Shown: positions 34,783 through 45,437 of the stretch, piece after piece
Numbering within the stretch: the first letter of the stretch is position 1
Layout: each line of letters starts with the position of its first letter
DNA from: Phyto melanocephala
Taxonomy: Eukaryota; Arthropoda; Insecta; Diptera; Rhinophoridae
DNA length: 64,000 nt
Assembly: GCA_941918925.1 (NCBI GenBank)
Contig: OW799236.1
Coordinates: 63,574,685 to 63,638,684 of the forward strand
Reading direction: 5' to 3'
The notes under the pieces: generated by a model
Told to the model about the DNA's origin: nothing
Seen by the model: only the letters and a program-made list of their open reading frames with translations
The model's database searches: none
Program-made: the position numbers and the translations under genes

Positions 34783-36190
34783 TTAATCTAATGTAACTGT
34801 TACCGTTTTTGCAACTTGTTTTTTTATCTTCTGCCATTGAAACGAAACATTTCCATTGGATACTAAATATTGCTTAATATTTTCTCGAATTTCGTTGGCA
34901 AATCTAATAGTTTCATGGCTCTGTTGAGGTAAGTCAATAAACGTTTCTGGTAGCAATGGTGGTGATAACTCTTCACCAATCACAACTGTACTGGGTTTCG
35001 TAAGAAAATTGTGTAAAATGCAACAAGCTTTTACAATTAAGTCGCACGTTTCAATATTAACTTCCATTGGACGTTGAAAGATTCGAAACCTACCCGCCAT
35101 TCTTCCAAATGCCATTTCAACCGTCAGCCTTGCTCGACTCAAACGATAATTAAAAATTTCTTGGCATGTTGTTAGGCTGGTGTTTCTGTTGTACGCTTTC
35201 ATCATATTTCGATCAAGACCAAAAATATCGTCCCCGATGAAGAAATGTGATGTTTTTAAAGTTTGACCTGGGAGTGCTTCATCAGGCGGTAGGTTTAACG
35301 ACCCCTTTTTAAGTCTTTCATATAGACTGCAGTTTTTCCAAAGTACTACATCGGAGGCTCTACCATTACCTCCTACATCAATATAAATAAATCTGCTATA
35401 GCAGTCGACCACAGCTAAAAGCACAATGCTAAAAAAACCTTTATAATTGAAGTAGTCGCTTCCAGAATGTGGAGGAGCTTTTATACGGATATGTTTTCCG
35501 TCTATGGCACCCAATGTGTGCGGAAACTGCCCTTGGTCTTGAAAACCCTTGGTTACACCTTTCCATTCGTCGGATGTAGAAGGTAACTGTCACAACACAA
35601 AAATATATTTCATAATAATATTTCATTATAATGAACTCTTACCTTTAAATGATTTTCTTGTAAAGCATCAATAATCGCTTCTAGCACTTCAGGAACAAAT
35701 TTGCTTATAGTTTTTCTCGAAACTCGAGAAAGGTACTCTAAGGAACGATAAAAGTCACCTGTCGCAATGAAACGTAAAGTAATTGCTAAACGCACTCTTG
35801 GTGTTATGGCAAATCTCATAACCGTATCTTGTTTTCTTATCTTCAGATCGATCTAAAAGTATTTATGTTTTTTATGAAATTTTTGTAAGCACATTGGAAA
35901 AGAAAAAAAAACTGACATGACAATTGTCAGTTATTCTCACAAAAAAAATGTATCTCAAATATGATATTTGATAAGAATAATTTCTTGAATGCATAAAAAA
36001 GTGTACTTACCAAGCTTAAGATTTCTTCAAAATCATTTATATTCATCCGACAAAAATTTGTATACTCGGAACCCTCCCATAGTATGTCTTTTAACAAATG
36101 AGCCTCTACGCTGTGTTCCTCTCTATTCGCAAGAAAAGGATTTACCCAATATCTTCGCTTACAGCGCTCATAGTTATCGGAAAGGTCCAT
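34783..36190 (-). CDS. PIF/Harbinger DDE transposase (HARBI1-like)
   Basis: Three exons, all phase 0: 36011-36190, 35643-35852, 34783-35586 (60 + 70 + 267 = 397 residues). Donors GTAAGT and GTAAGA; acceptors cttttag and tgacag. N-terminal helix-rich region with NDFEEILSL; exon 2 has LAITLRFIATGDFYRSLEYL, the family's conserved 'LaitLRflAtG..y..l'. Exon 3 carries the catalytic triad: D in GAIDGKHI, D in GRASDVVLW, E in TVEMAFGRM, together with FFIGDDIFGL. Tail basic. This is the normal HARBI1 length, with no stop or frameshift. It should cut and join at TTA/TAA targets, probably with the MADF protein. The gene converges with it across the nested retrovirus. ATG 36190 is the first in the open frame. 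Confidence 0.92.
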
Positions 36191-36599
36191 TAAATCTTTT
36201 AACTCCTTTAGGGCAGATTTTGATACTTCAACGACATTTCCTTTTAAACCACAACAAATTTGCTTTATTTGTAAAAAAACTGGATATTTTTTATTTTTAA
36301 GGTTATTTTATTCAGCAAATTAAACGTGGAAAATCACTACCGTCAAAAAACAAAATTTTAACTTAACAATTTTTTTCTAAATTATAATTTTATAAGTTCC
36401 TTTACAAATTCAAAACACAAAAAGGGCTAAAAATCACAGCACATGCAAAAACGTTAAAATAACTTTAAAAACTTATCTGTATTGCTTCGCCGACAATCGA
36501 AAAATAATGAAAAATCTTAACATTAACATAAGTACATGTACTCCACAGTATAACATAAAAAATTTAAAACTAAGTTATAACATCATGTTTTAACAACAA

Positions 36600-36623
36600 T
36601 TCATGTCTGTTGTGGACGGGGTG
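36600..36623. repeat. Harbinger right terminal inverted repeat
   Basis: 24-bp perfect inverse of 22861-22884, followed by TTA (36624-36626). Confidence 0.92.
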
Positions 36624-36626
36624 TTA

Positions 36627-37214
36627 GAATCACCACAATTACACTACTGAAATTGCAGTTCTGAAATAATTTTTTTATAATTTGATGCAAAAATTTACAT
36701 TTAATAAAAGCGAGAAAAGAAAAAAATTCTTTCTTGTCTATGCTGAGCAACAGCTGCAGTTTAAAAAAAGTTCAGGAACTGAATCAGCTTAATAACTATG
36801 ACTTAATATTTCACTTAAAATTCTAATATCAAAATGTGTTAAAAAAAATAAGGTAATACTCATTAGCTGCATAAAACAGTTTGGCCAAAGTGATCCTTAA
36901 CAACTTTTATTTAACAACTTGTATAATATGGCAGCACCAGGTCTAATGCCGACTACTTTTAATAAACCATCCTAAACCTGTGCGTCAAGCATACGTTAAT
37001 AAAAACGTAAACGTGTCATGAACAATATATTCACTTATAATTATTTTTTTAGAGATACTTAGAAAGCAAAAGTGCTATATTCCACCGTTCCAAATCTCGT
37101 ACTAACCTACACCACCATTAACATAGGTATAATGACGTCATCACAGCGTAGCCTAGATTTTATATTTACTGTTGCACGAAATTTTGCTTTATTATTTCTA
37201 ACGCCATCTATGAT
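36627..37214. other. Intergenic
   Basis: Right flank of the Harbinger element. No gene or repeat boundary is recognised. Confidence 0.4.
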
Positions 37215-37470
37215 TGTGAATTTGTACATAGTTATCTGTATTATACTAGTCAAACCTTTTTATTTGATACCCAAATTGTTGGGGTTATAACAAAATTCGC
37301 CATTTTGTTTCAAATGCCATCTTAGATTTTACACTCTTGCATAATTTACCATATTCTACTGGTAAGTAAAGCCCTTTCATTTGATATCAATACTATGGGG
37401 GTTGAAAGGGACAAAGGACCACTATCGTGTCTCTAACTTTGCCGATTAGTGGCTAATTTATCCAAAAATT
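37215..37470. repeat. Unclassified interspersed repeat (type D), copy 3
   Basis: Two units: 'tctgtattatactagtcaaa' and 'accatattctactggtaagt', each followed by the 'ttcatttgata' and 'gggtt' boxes, as at 1-300. Confidence 0.5.
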
Positions 37471-37953
37471 CTTTCGAATAGACCTATAGACAAATAATTA
37501 CGGTTATCACGAATAAAAAATTTTCGAAGTTGTGAATTGGTATTATGTATAAACAAATGCCAAGGCGAATTCATACTGGTAAAATTACCAAGTCAGCTGA
37601 TTGAGAAACATCCCGTCAAAACTTGTTGAACTCGCCTTGATTTAATTTATTTTTGCAAGAATGGAAAATAAGATTCTCGTTTCGGTATTAAACAATTTAC
37701 TCAAGTGTACTTTTTGATAATTAATATACCACATTTATTTATATTTGTTGCTATTGCACAATTTATAATGTATTTTACAAATACAAATTTTAATCAAATT
37801 TTCTTAAATTAAACACATCAGAACAACTTTTCCAACCTTGATATACGAATCGGCTTTCACAGCAAATATTGCCTAAAAAGTTTCTTTGTTGTATCAATTC
37901 GCCGTTGCATATTAGTACATACCTGTATGAATATAAGCCTTGAACAAATGCAT
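37471..37953. other. Intergenic with a small hairpin
   Basis: A ~75-bp stretch (37563-37637) begins aggcgaattca and ends tgaactcgcct, enclosing the palindrome ggtaaaattacc. Nothing else is seen. Confidence 0.35.
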
Positions 37954-38102
37954 GACCCCTTTCTGACTAGGCAAGTCACTTGCGCAAGAGACTTGCGCAA
38001 GTCTTGTGTTTTTAGTCAAAAGGGGTAAGGTCGGGTTAAGAGGAAGAAACTTGCTCATATTTAAGTACACACTTGCCTGTACTCGGCAAGTACGAGCAAG
38101 TT
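37954..38102. repeat. Two adjacent GCAAGT palindromes
   Basis: 37954-38026: ends acccctttctgacta and tagtcaaaaggggt in inverted orientation enclose acttgcgcaag twice. 38047-38102: acttgctc...gagcaagt encloses acttgcc...ggcaagt. Possible minimal MITE plus a related hairpin; no ORF. Confidence 0.5.
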
Positions 38103-38136
38103 TTTATTGAGAAACCAAAAACAAAAAAGAAATAAA

Positions 38137-38953
38137 AACAAACAAGCGTGCTATATTCAGCCATGCCGAATTTTATATACCCTTCACAACGTGTAGTCAT
38201 GCAACAACAATTGTTTATATCACCATTTATCTCATATGAAATACGTACATACATAAAAAAAACACACATATATAAAAACATCCCATTGTAATATTATAAA
38301 TTTAGTTTACTTGTGTGTTAAAAAAAAAATAAATTAAAAGAAAAATTAAAAATAAAACAATAAAAATTTAAATAATATATAAAATAAAAAAAAACTCTAA
38401 CACCCAATTTACATGATGAATTTTATGACTTCCAATTTTCTTAATTCCCTTTTGAAGTTGTTACCAAAAACTACTCAAATTTATGCGATGGTTTTTTTTG
38501 ACGTCTAATTTCTAATTTGTATTGTAGACTATTAAATTTATATTTTTAATATTCTTTATTTTGAATGTCGAAAAAAGTGTTTAATATTTTGTTTTATCAG
38601 TCAAAAAGCACAATCCAGTTGATGAGAATATAAAAATAAAACGTAACAGAAAGAACAGAAAAAGTGTAAAGCGAAGTGTAAAAAAAAACCATGAAAACAG
38701 AAACCATGTCTATTTTTCATTCGATTCATTCGCTAATATTTCCAAAAGATTAATTAATACCACATACAGATATGTACGTGGTTTGATTTCAACTAGCATA
38801 CGGACAGAATGATATTGGGCAATCAACTCGCGTCATAAGTTTTCAGAAAATATATACTTTATGGAGTCGAAAATGAATATGGGAGAAATTACAATTGAAA
38901 TGAAAAGGCTATATTTACATACCTTTGGTGCCACAGATGAAGGGTATAACAAG
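38137..38953 (-). mobile_element. DINE/Helentron-like family B, reverse copy
   Basis: Reverse orientation: 3' end with hairpin (ttcagccatgccgaa, imperfect) at the left, poly-A/T middle, and the 5' head with 'gaagggtata' at the right. More diverged than the other copies. Confidence 0.6.
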
Positions 38954-39684
38954 TAAAATGAGTACACTTATTACACCATAGTTATGTTCTTTTGTTTCAG
39001 TTACATATTTATGTATTGATAAGAGGTGCGTTACAGTTAATTTGTAATAATCACAAACTGTTTATGCCTTCGACAAAGTCCTATCATCACAAATGCCAAG
39101 TGATAATAATGATCCTTAGTGTATTAAGCTAAAATATAATATTCTAGTAAAAAAAAAAAAAAAAAAAACAACAACAACAATTGTTTATAAATGATTTAAA
39201 TGCCATTTTTTTAGCTAATAAATGCTATAAAAATAAATAACATACTCAAGTTTAAATAAAAATATTTACAACCGATTTTTTTACTTGAATATATCGTTTA
39301 AAAATTACATGTTGCCGTATTGTCGTTCAAGGGTGAACTGTCAAATCGAACGATAATAAGCGATCAATGAAAGTGATACCGATTTGACACAGCTCTGCCT
39401 TTTATAGAATACCCAAATTGATGGAGTTAAAAAAAAAATAACTATTCGCAAAAAAAATGTATCACACAGCACGCATATTGACATTTGAATTTAATCATAT
39501 CCGAGCGTTGTTCATTTGTTAGTCTCTTTATAGTGAAATGACAAACTTTTTTAAGAAAAATTGGCAAAAAAGAAAGAGTCAGCTATGGGTCTACTTTTAT
39601 GGTTTTTAACAAAAGCATTCTTAATACCTGGAAACTGTAAATTAGCTCGTTTTAATTGACTTAATTTAAATTACTTAATAATAA
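38954..39684. other. Intergenic
   Basis: AT-rich, with an 18-A run followed by (aac)n near 39150-39180. No gene recognised. Confidence 0.4.
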
Positions 39685-39985
39685 TTATGCCGTATGTATA
39701 TCCTTATTAGCTGCATCATCGGTGTCAGGAAGAAGAAGTGTGATGGTTTCTGATGAAAAAGCTTTTTTAATAATCCGTTCTCTTTGCGAACTGCAGCTTT
39801 TAAAAGGGTCACTGCTCAGAAATACCCTATTCAAGACATCTCGATTTGTGTCGCTTCTGCTGAACTTCCTCGAATAATTCGTACGATATAATCGTAAGTG
39901 CTTATTTCTGGCCTCGGCACCTTCTTCTGACAATTGGATGGTAGCCTGATACCTGGGTGCCCATGTATTTTTTATGTACCTGTAT
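39685..39985 (-). CDS. Unidentified coding exon or ORF
   Basis: The open frame is longer than its first ATG: from a possible acceptor (aaatacag, about 39986) it reads TWAPRYQATIQLSEEGAEAR and continues RNKHLRLYRTNYSRKFSRSD and RDVLNRVFLSSDP to a stop at 39685. The composition (balanced, charged, low Lys/Asn bias compared with the chance ORFs nearby) suggests a real protein end. I do not recognise the family. It could be the last exon of a host gene whose other exons I cannot find, or part of a transposon-encoded protein, given the TIR element next to it. Confidence 0.4.
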
Positions 39986-40098
39986 TTATTTTTTGTAAAC
40001 TTATTTTTGTGATTAATGCTTTTAATAATTATTCTTATTAGGTACGTATGTATATTTATTTATTTTTTTTTTAACATATTATGTTTTGTAGAGCAGTA

Positions 40099-41557
40099 CC
40101 CATGTTCTGTAACTTTAGTGAGAACTTCTCGCATCGAAAAGTCTTGAAACAAAATATCCCACCGTTTCTCGATGTGTGAGAAAAAAGTGTATCTGTAACT
40201 CATGGCGAAAAATACCATTTATGATTACGTTGTTACGTTAGAGCTATCAAAAATTATACTTAATTATAAGAAGAAGAAGAAGAAGAAGAAAAAAAAAAAT
40301 AAACTTTTGAAGTGCGGAAATAATAATACATATAAAATTTAGAAAATAAAAGTGTTTAAAAAAATAAGTGCAGAAGAAAGAAATAAAATGTACAATGCAG
40401 CTTTAGTTAGAGCGGTTGGGGATGATGAAAGGAATATGTTGCGGATTCATCGCAAAAGGTTGTGCGATTCAACAGACTCTTTTGAAATGCCGGAGAATTG
40501 ATTTAAGGAACTATATCGCTTAAGCAGATCATCAGCAATGGTTCTGCTTGAAGGCACCTTTTATGAGAAAAGGTGTAAGGAATACAAATTTGCCTTCACT
40601 TTCTAAGACATTGGTAACATTGTTTCCTTTTGATGATAAACATAATAATGATGATGGTGTATTTAGGATTTTTGTTTAGGACACACGACATACAAATTAA
40701 ACAATTTGGTTCAACAATAAACACTTTTTGTAAATATTTAAGGTCGAAATAAAAAAGGAATAAAAAAATTATAAAAATTATTTCGAAATTGAAATAAAAA
40801 AAAAAATAAATGAAAAGAATTTAGCAATTTTATTTAGTTAGTTAGTTTTTTTAAACTTTAAATGACTTTGATGATTGTAAAAATATAATCAATATAAAAT
40901 AAAATCTATCTTTTTTAGAAATATAAAAACTTTTGTAAATTAAACAAAGATAGTTACCATAAATTATTTCCCGTAGTAAGAAAATTTATAACCTCAAATT
41001 TAAAGTAATTAATTTTTCATTTCCTAATTTCTTTCTTTTACATACATAAAAGTTTAAAGCACAAAAAAAACATTTTTTCAATTACAAAATATTTTATAGA
41101 AGGTTCGATAGTTTAAACTCGATATCTAATTTTCCTTTTTGTTGCTTTGAAACCCGCATATTTTTCTTAACGTTAACAAATTTATAATATTAATACATAC
41201 ATATGTATGCATTAATAATAAAAAAAAAACATTTAAACTTTACATATTCCATGTTTTTGTCACTGATTTTTGACTTTTTATATTTTTTGGCTCAAAGTTT
41301 TTGCAATCTCGCGGTCTTTTTGTTTGTGACTTATTTTGACAGTTCAAAGTGAGAAGTTCTCGCCTGAAAACTTTACAGAAACACTTTTTTTATGGCTTAC
41401 GAGTATTTTTCTTACGTGACAGGTATTTCTCGCATGAATAGTTACAGAAACAGTACAGTGAGAAAAAACAGCTGTTTGTTTCGATTTGTTGTATTTCAAT
41501 ACCAATTTACATGTTTCAAGTGAAAAGTTTCTCGTAGCGAGAGTTACAGAACATGGG
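40099..41557. mobile_element. DNA transposon relic with CCCATGTTCTGTAAC ends
   Basis: Perfect 15-bp terminal inverted repeats CCCATGTTCTGTAAC; the sub-terminal regions repeat 'ctgtaact' and 'gagaa(a/c)tt' boxes in both arms. The interior contains a Harbinger-like coding fragment (40388-40580). No clear target duplication, hence old or with one end rearranged. Confidence 0.6.
40388..40580 (+). pseudogene. Possible Harbinger transposase N-terminal fragment
   Basis: Reads LRIHRKRLCDSTDSFEMPEN, then a stop, then FKELYRLSRSSAMVLLEG. This fits the 'RrlRD.sdPFel.d.eFr.lyRls' start of PIF/Harbinger transposases. One stop inside; the catalytic part is absent. Confidence 0.45.
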
Positions 41558-43389
41558 CACAGGTATATAAAAAAATCTTTTATTGGGACGTGTGGGACAT
41601 TCCCTTATAACTGTTATCGATAATAAAGAATTTTTTAAATTTATAATTATTTATAGGCAGGTATTAACATTGTGAGGTGTTAAAAGTGATGTGAATAACA
41701 GTTGAAATCAATAATCCAAAAAATACATAGAAGTTTATGACGATATAAATATATAAGAAAAAGTGCCTGATGAGCAAAAATAGAAGAAATGTGAAAATTT
41801 AAAAAAAATCGCCAAAAATAATAACGCAAACTTGCGCACACTTTTTTGTTATTATTAGAGATTCCAAATTTTATTGCGGTATCCAAGGCACATTTATTCA
41901 TCAGGTAGTCTTGTTTCGTCAGCTGATTATTTTTTTCTTCACTTATTTTAAATTTCAGCTGTCAAAGTCGATGGATAAAAAATAATTTTCTAATTAGTTT
42001 CATATGTCAAACTTCATACATAAAAAATTAAACAAAAAAATTCTCTCCGAACTGCAATTACCTGATGAATTAATATGCCTTGTGCGGTATCAAACATAAT
42101 TCGTAGAGATGCTAGCCTCACTTTTAAAAACCTCTTCGTTTTCTTTTTTTGCAAAAAAAGTGTATAATTTTTTTAGCTTTTGAACGAATTGTTTGAACAT
42201 ATTGAAAATTTTTATTCTTTTTTATATAACTTTTGATGAAACCTTTCAGCGAAAAAAAATCATTGTTAAACCTTTATTCGTTAGGCGCAAAAAAATATCA
42301 TATAAACATCCAGAAACCGAAAAAAACATTTAAATCTCATATAAATTTCTTCACTTTCCTGACTTTAGCAGGGTCTCACAGCTACAAATCGCAACTAAAA
42401 CTCTTAAAAATTAACAATATAATGAAAATATTGTTGTCTGTCGAGCTGCGTACGTAGTTCTTAAGATTTCTTAAAATTTAGTTTTGCCTTTTTGGCCAGC
42501 TTTCAGGCGAAATACTCGTCTGTGCGTCGTTTTGTTTTTTTTTTAATCAATTTATCAGCTTTTATTTTGAAAATTCTTAAAAATTAAGGAAAAAAATTGT
42601 GTGACATATGCAGACATAATGCATATCGTCATCTAAAATGCAATACAATGTAACATCACTTTTCATAAGTTTACAGGAGAAACCAAAGATATTCTTAAAT
42701 GAAATGTATTTGAAATATAATTTTTAAAATATATCAGCTAAAAAGGCAATAATTTATCTATTTTTGAAGAAAAAATATTTAATTGTTATTCTTTTACTTA
42801 CATACTTATGTTTGTTACGTTGTTTTGATTTGTAATTTTCTGAAACAAAAATACGTATCGTCAATGAAAGTATGTTGAAAGTATCAATAAAAATAATCAG
42901 CACACAATAAATAGTATCATTAGATTTGCTTAATTCAACTTGGTCAAACCTGTTTGCTTCATGGTCAAGCATGTTTGCTATTCTGATGCAGTATAGGCAG
43001 TACTGGAAAAATGTTATAACATATTATTAAAGATATTATAATTGTTGTAGATTTTGGTTTGCCTTTAGGTTGTTGTTTCATTTTTACAGAAAAGATCTTT
43101 AATTTCTTTATTTATTTAATTCCAATAACCATTCCAAATTTTATCATAAAGGATATTGAAAAATATTTTTTGATATAATTTTATATAAAGTTGATGAACT
43201 ATCTTATTTATCTATAAGTTACTAAACAACAATAATTGTTTTAATGTAAATTACCTTTAAGTAATTAAATAAAATAAAAAAAAATTAAAACATACATATA
43301 CAAATTTATTTCAAAAGGTATACATACATATGCTTACTCATACATCAAAAAAAAAAAAAATGGGAGTCTGCTGGAAGCAATAATTTAAG
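41558..43389. other. Intergenic
   Basis: AT-rich. Short open stretches (for example near 42233-42457) are Lys/Ser-rich and match nothing I know. No terminal repeats seen. Confidence 0.4.
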
Positions 43390-43395
43390 GTGTAG

Positions 43396-43978
43396 AAAAA
43401 CAAACTTAAAAATATAAGTCTTAAAAAAAACACAACCACCTTCACTTTCTTGAAATCAAAATCCAACTCACTTTATTTTTCTTCTGATACTTCTTTTTAT
43501 ACTTAGTTTTACAATTTTTTCTTATAATTAAAATATCGATTATTAATAATATTAATTGTTGAAAAACAATTCCGAGAAATTAATAAAGAAAAGTTAATGA
43601 ATGTTTTAATGCAAAACAATTCCTAATAAATTTGTCTGTTTTTGGAGTTGCATTTATTTAGTGTGCATGAACTAAATAAATGCATAAACAGTTCTTGGAA
43701 TTGTTTTTAGGTAAATTAAAATGTGAATGAACTAAATAAATTTATTAATAATATTAATTGTTAAAAAATAATTCCTGCTTTATTGCAAAACAATTCCTAA
43801 TAAATTTGTCTGTGTTTGGAGTTGCATTTAGTGTGGATGAACTAAATAAATGCATAAACACTTCTTGGAATTGGTTTAAAATAAAGTAGGTAAATGTGTA
43901 TATTTATTTAAGTATATATGTATATATATTTATATTACATTAACTCGTGTTGAGGGAATAATGGGAGACATTATAACA
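43396..43978 (-). repeat. Errantivirus 2 3' LTR
   Basis: 583 bp. It contains two internal copies each of the 'gtgtggatgaactaaataaa'-type and 'aatattaattgtt' boxes. It differs from the 5' LTR at gtgtgCatg, cacTtcttgg-type sites and in the TA-rich tract near 43918. The adjoining polypurine tract is cggtgggggt in element sense (43978-43987). Confidence 0.92.
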
Positions 43979-45416
43979 CCCCCACCGTTTGTTTGAGGCT
44001 CCGACGAAACATGAAAAATCTGTTTTGATCTTATACTATACACAATTCCAAAAATTATTACGCATAAAATAATTACAATATTGATACTAATGCTAATAGT
44101 TTTTGTTTCTTTATCGTGGTATAATATGTTATTTAAGTTTTCTTCATATTTTATTTGTTTAAGGTATAAAGTTTCTAGTTTTAGATCGCTTAGACTAATA
44201 TTTTCATTGCTTTTGATTTTTGTTACAATATTTGGTAGTATTATTTTGTCTTTAATTTTTAAATTAACATTTGTAAAATTTCTGTTTTTTGTCATAATTT
44301 TACAATTTTCAAATTTTATAAGAAAAGTTCCTTTAATATTAATTTCCGCTTTATTGCAGTTGTGTTTAAAATTTTGGTAATAATTTTTTAATATGAGTAA
44401 TCCAGGAAATATTTCTACTATTTCTTCTGTTTCTGAATTTTTCATAGGGCAATTTGCATCTTTATATTCTAAAATATTTTGCATACAATCACTTTTAATT
44501 TCAATTAGGTTCTTCTCTAAATTGTCTTGGAGAAATGGTTTATACATTTTCCCGTTGTGATCGGTGAATATTGTGTGTGAGTTTAATGCTAATGTCATGT
44601 TCTTAATATCTGGGATTGGTTCGAAGGTGATTTTGCTAAGAGTGTTTTTGGAATACGAGGGTATCTTGAATATTAATAGTATAGTTTCGTCATGCAATGC
44701 TACAGAGGTTTTTATGTTCATGTAACTGTTAAAGTCTGTTATTAGATCCATTTCCTTTGGGGTTAAAATATCTGTTGGAATGATTCCTAATTTACTGGAG
44801 AAGATTACTTGTCCTATGTCGTCAATGTGGTTACGTAAGAGCATTATATCATTATCAATCTGATAAATATGTTGCATGAATGTAACTTCGTCTTCTAATG
44901 TCGCTATTTTATTCTGGAAAGTGTTTTTGAACTGATTTAAATATCTTTCTACTCGTTTTTGTTGTGTGTTAATATGTTTAGTTATGTTATTTATCTGTAT
45001 TGTCAAGAGAGTGTTGACCTGGGTAAGGTTATGTACTGTATTTGTCAACAGTCCGTTGTCTTCATAGAGTGATCCCAAAGAATTATTAATGTGTTATTAA
45101 TGTGTCCTCGTTTTTGCCTGAATTGTGGGTATAAATTATCCACTTTTGCTCTGAGTATCGCAAAATTCTTTTCAACTGTGTCTAATAGTGTCGTTGTGTC
45201 GCTGGTGGTTTGTTTTAATGTTGCTACATTGTCTGAAATTATTTCGAGGGTTTCCTTGTACATGGTCGTATTAACAATGTGTATTATCTTGGAGTAATTT
45301 TCTATAGGCCTGATTTCGTCCAGTTTTATTGGAATATATCCATTATTGTTCGTTAGATCCTGGACATCCATGTATTGTGCACTAGTAGCCATAATGAGAG
45401 TATATACCAAAGTCAA
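43930..45416 (-). pseudogene. env: Errantivirus 2 env, frame broken
   Basis: Two frames abut. 45045-45416 holds the N-terminal subunit, ending at the furin-type site FRQKRG. 43930-45078 holds the rest: helical region with VERYLNQFKNTFQNKIA, Cys-containing ectodomain, a membrane anchor (ISINIVIILCVIIFGIVYSI, about residues 330-350 of that frame) and a tail read through the polypurine tract (TNGGGV) into the LTR. At the switch point there is an 11-bp tandem duplication, ttattaatgtg (45083-45093 and 45094-45104), whose length is not a multiple of three. The downstream fusion-peptide region is poorly conserved compared with errantivirus 1. No functional protein is expected from this copy. Confidence 0.85.
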
Positions 45417-45437
45417 AATCGTCTTCCGAAAAAGATA

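Larger units (their letters stand above)
22861..36623. mobile_element. PIF/Harbinger transposon carrying a nested errantivirus
   Basis: Perfect 24-bp terminal inverted repeats (start CACCCCGTCCACAACAGACA) at 22861-22884 and 36600-36623, flanked on both sides by TTA (22858-22860, 36624-36626), the 3-bp TWA duplication characteristic of PIF/Harbinger. It encodes both expected proteins: a MADF/BESS DNA-binding protein (+) and a DDE transposase (-), convergent. Total 13,763 bp, of which 8,267 is errantivirus 1 plus its 4-bp duplication, leaving an ancestral element of about 5.5 kb that also contains a MITE and a large palindrome. Both genes read open, so the element may be autonomous. Confidence 0.92.
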
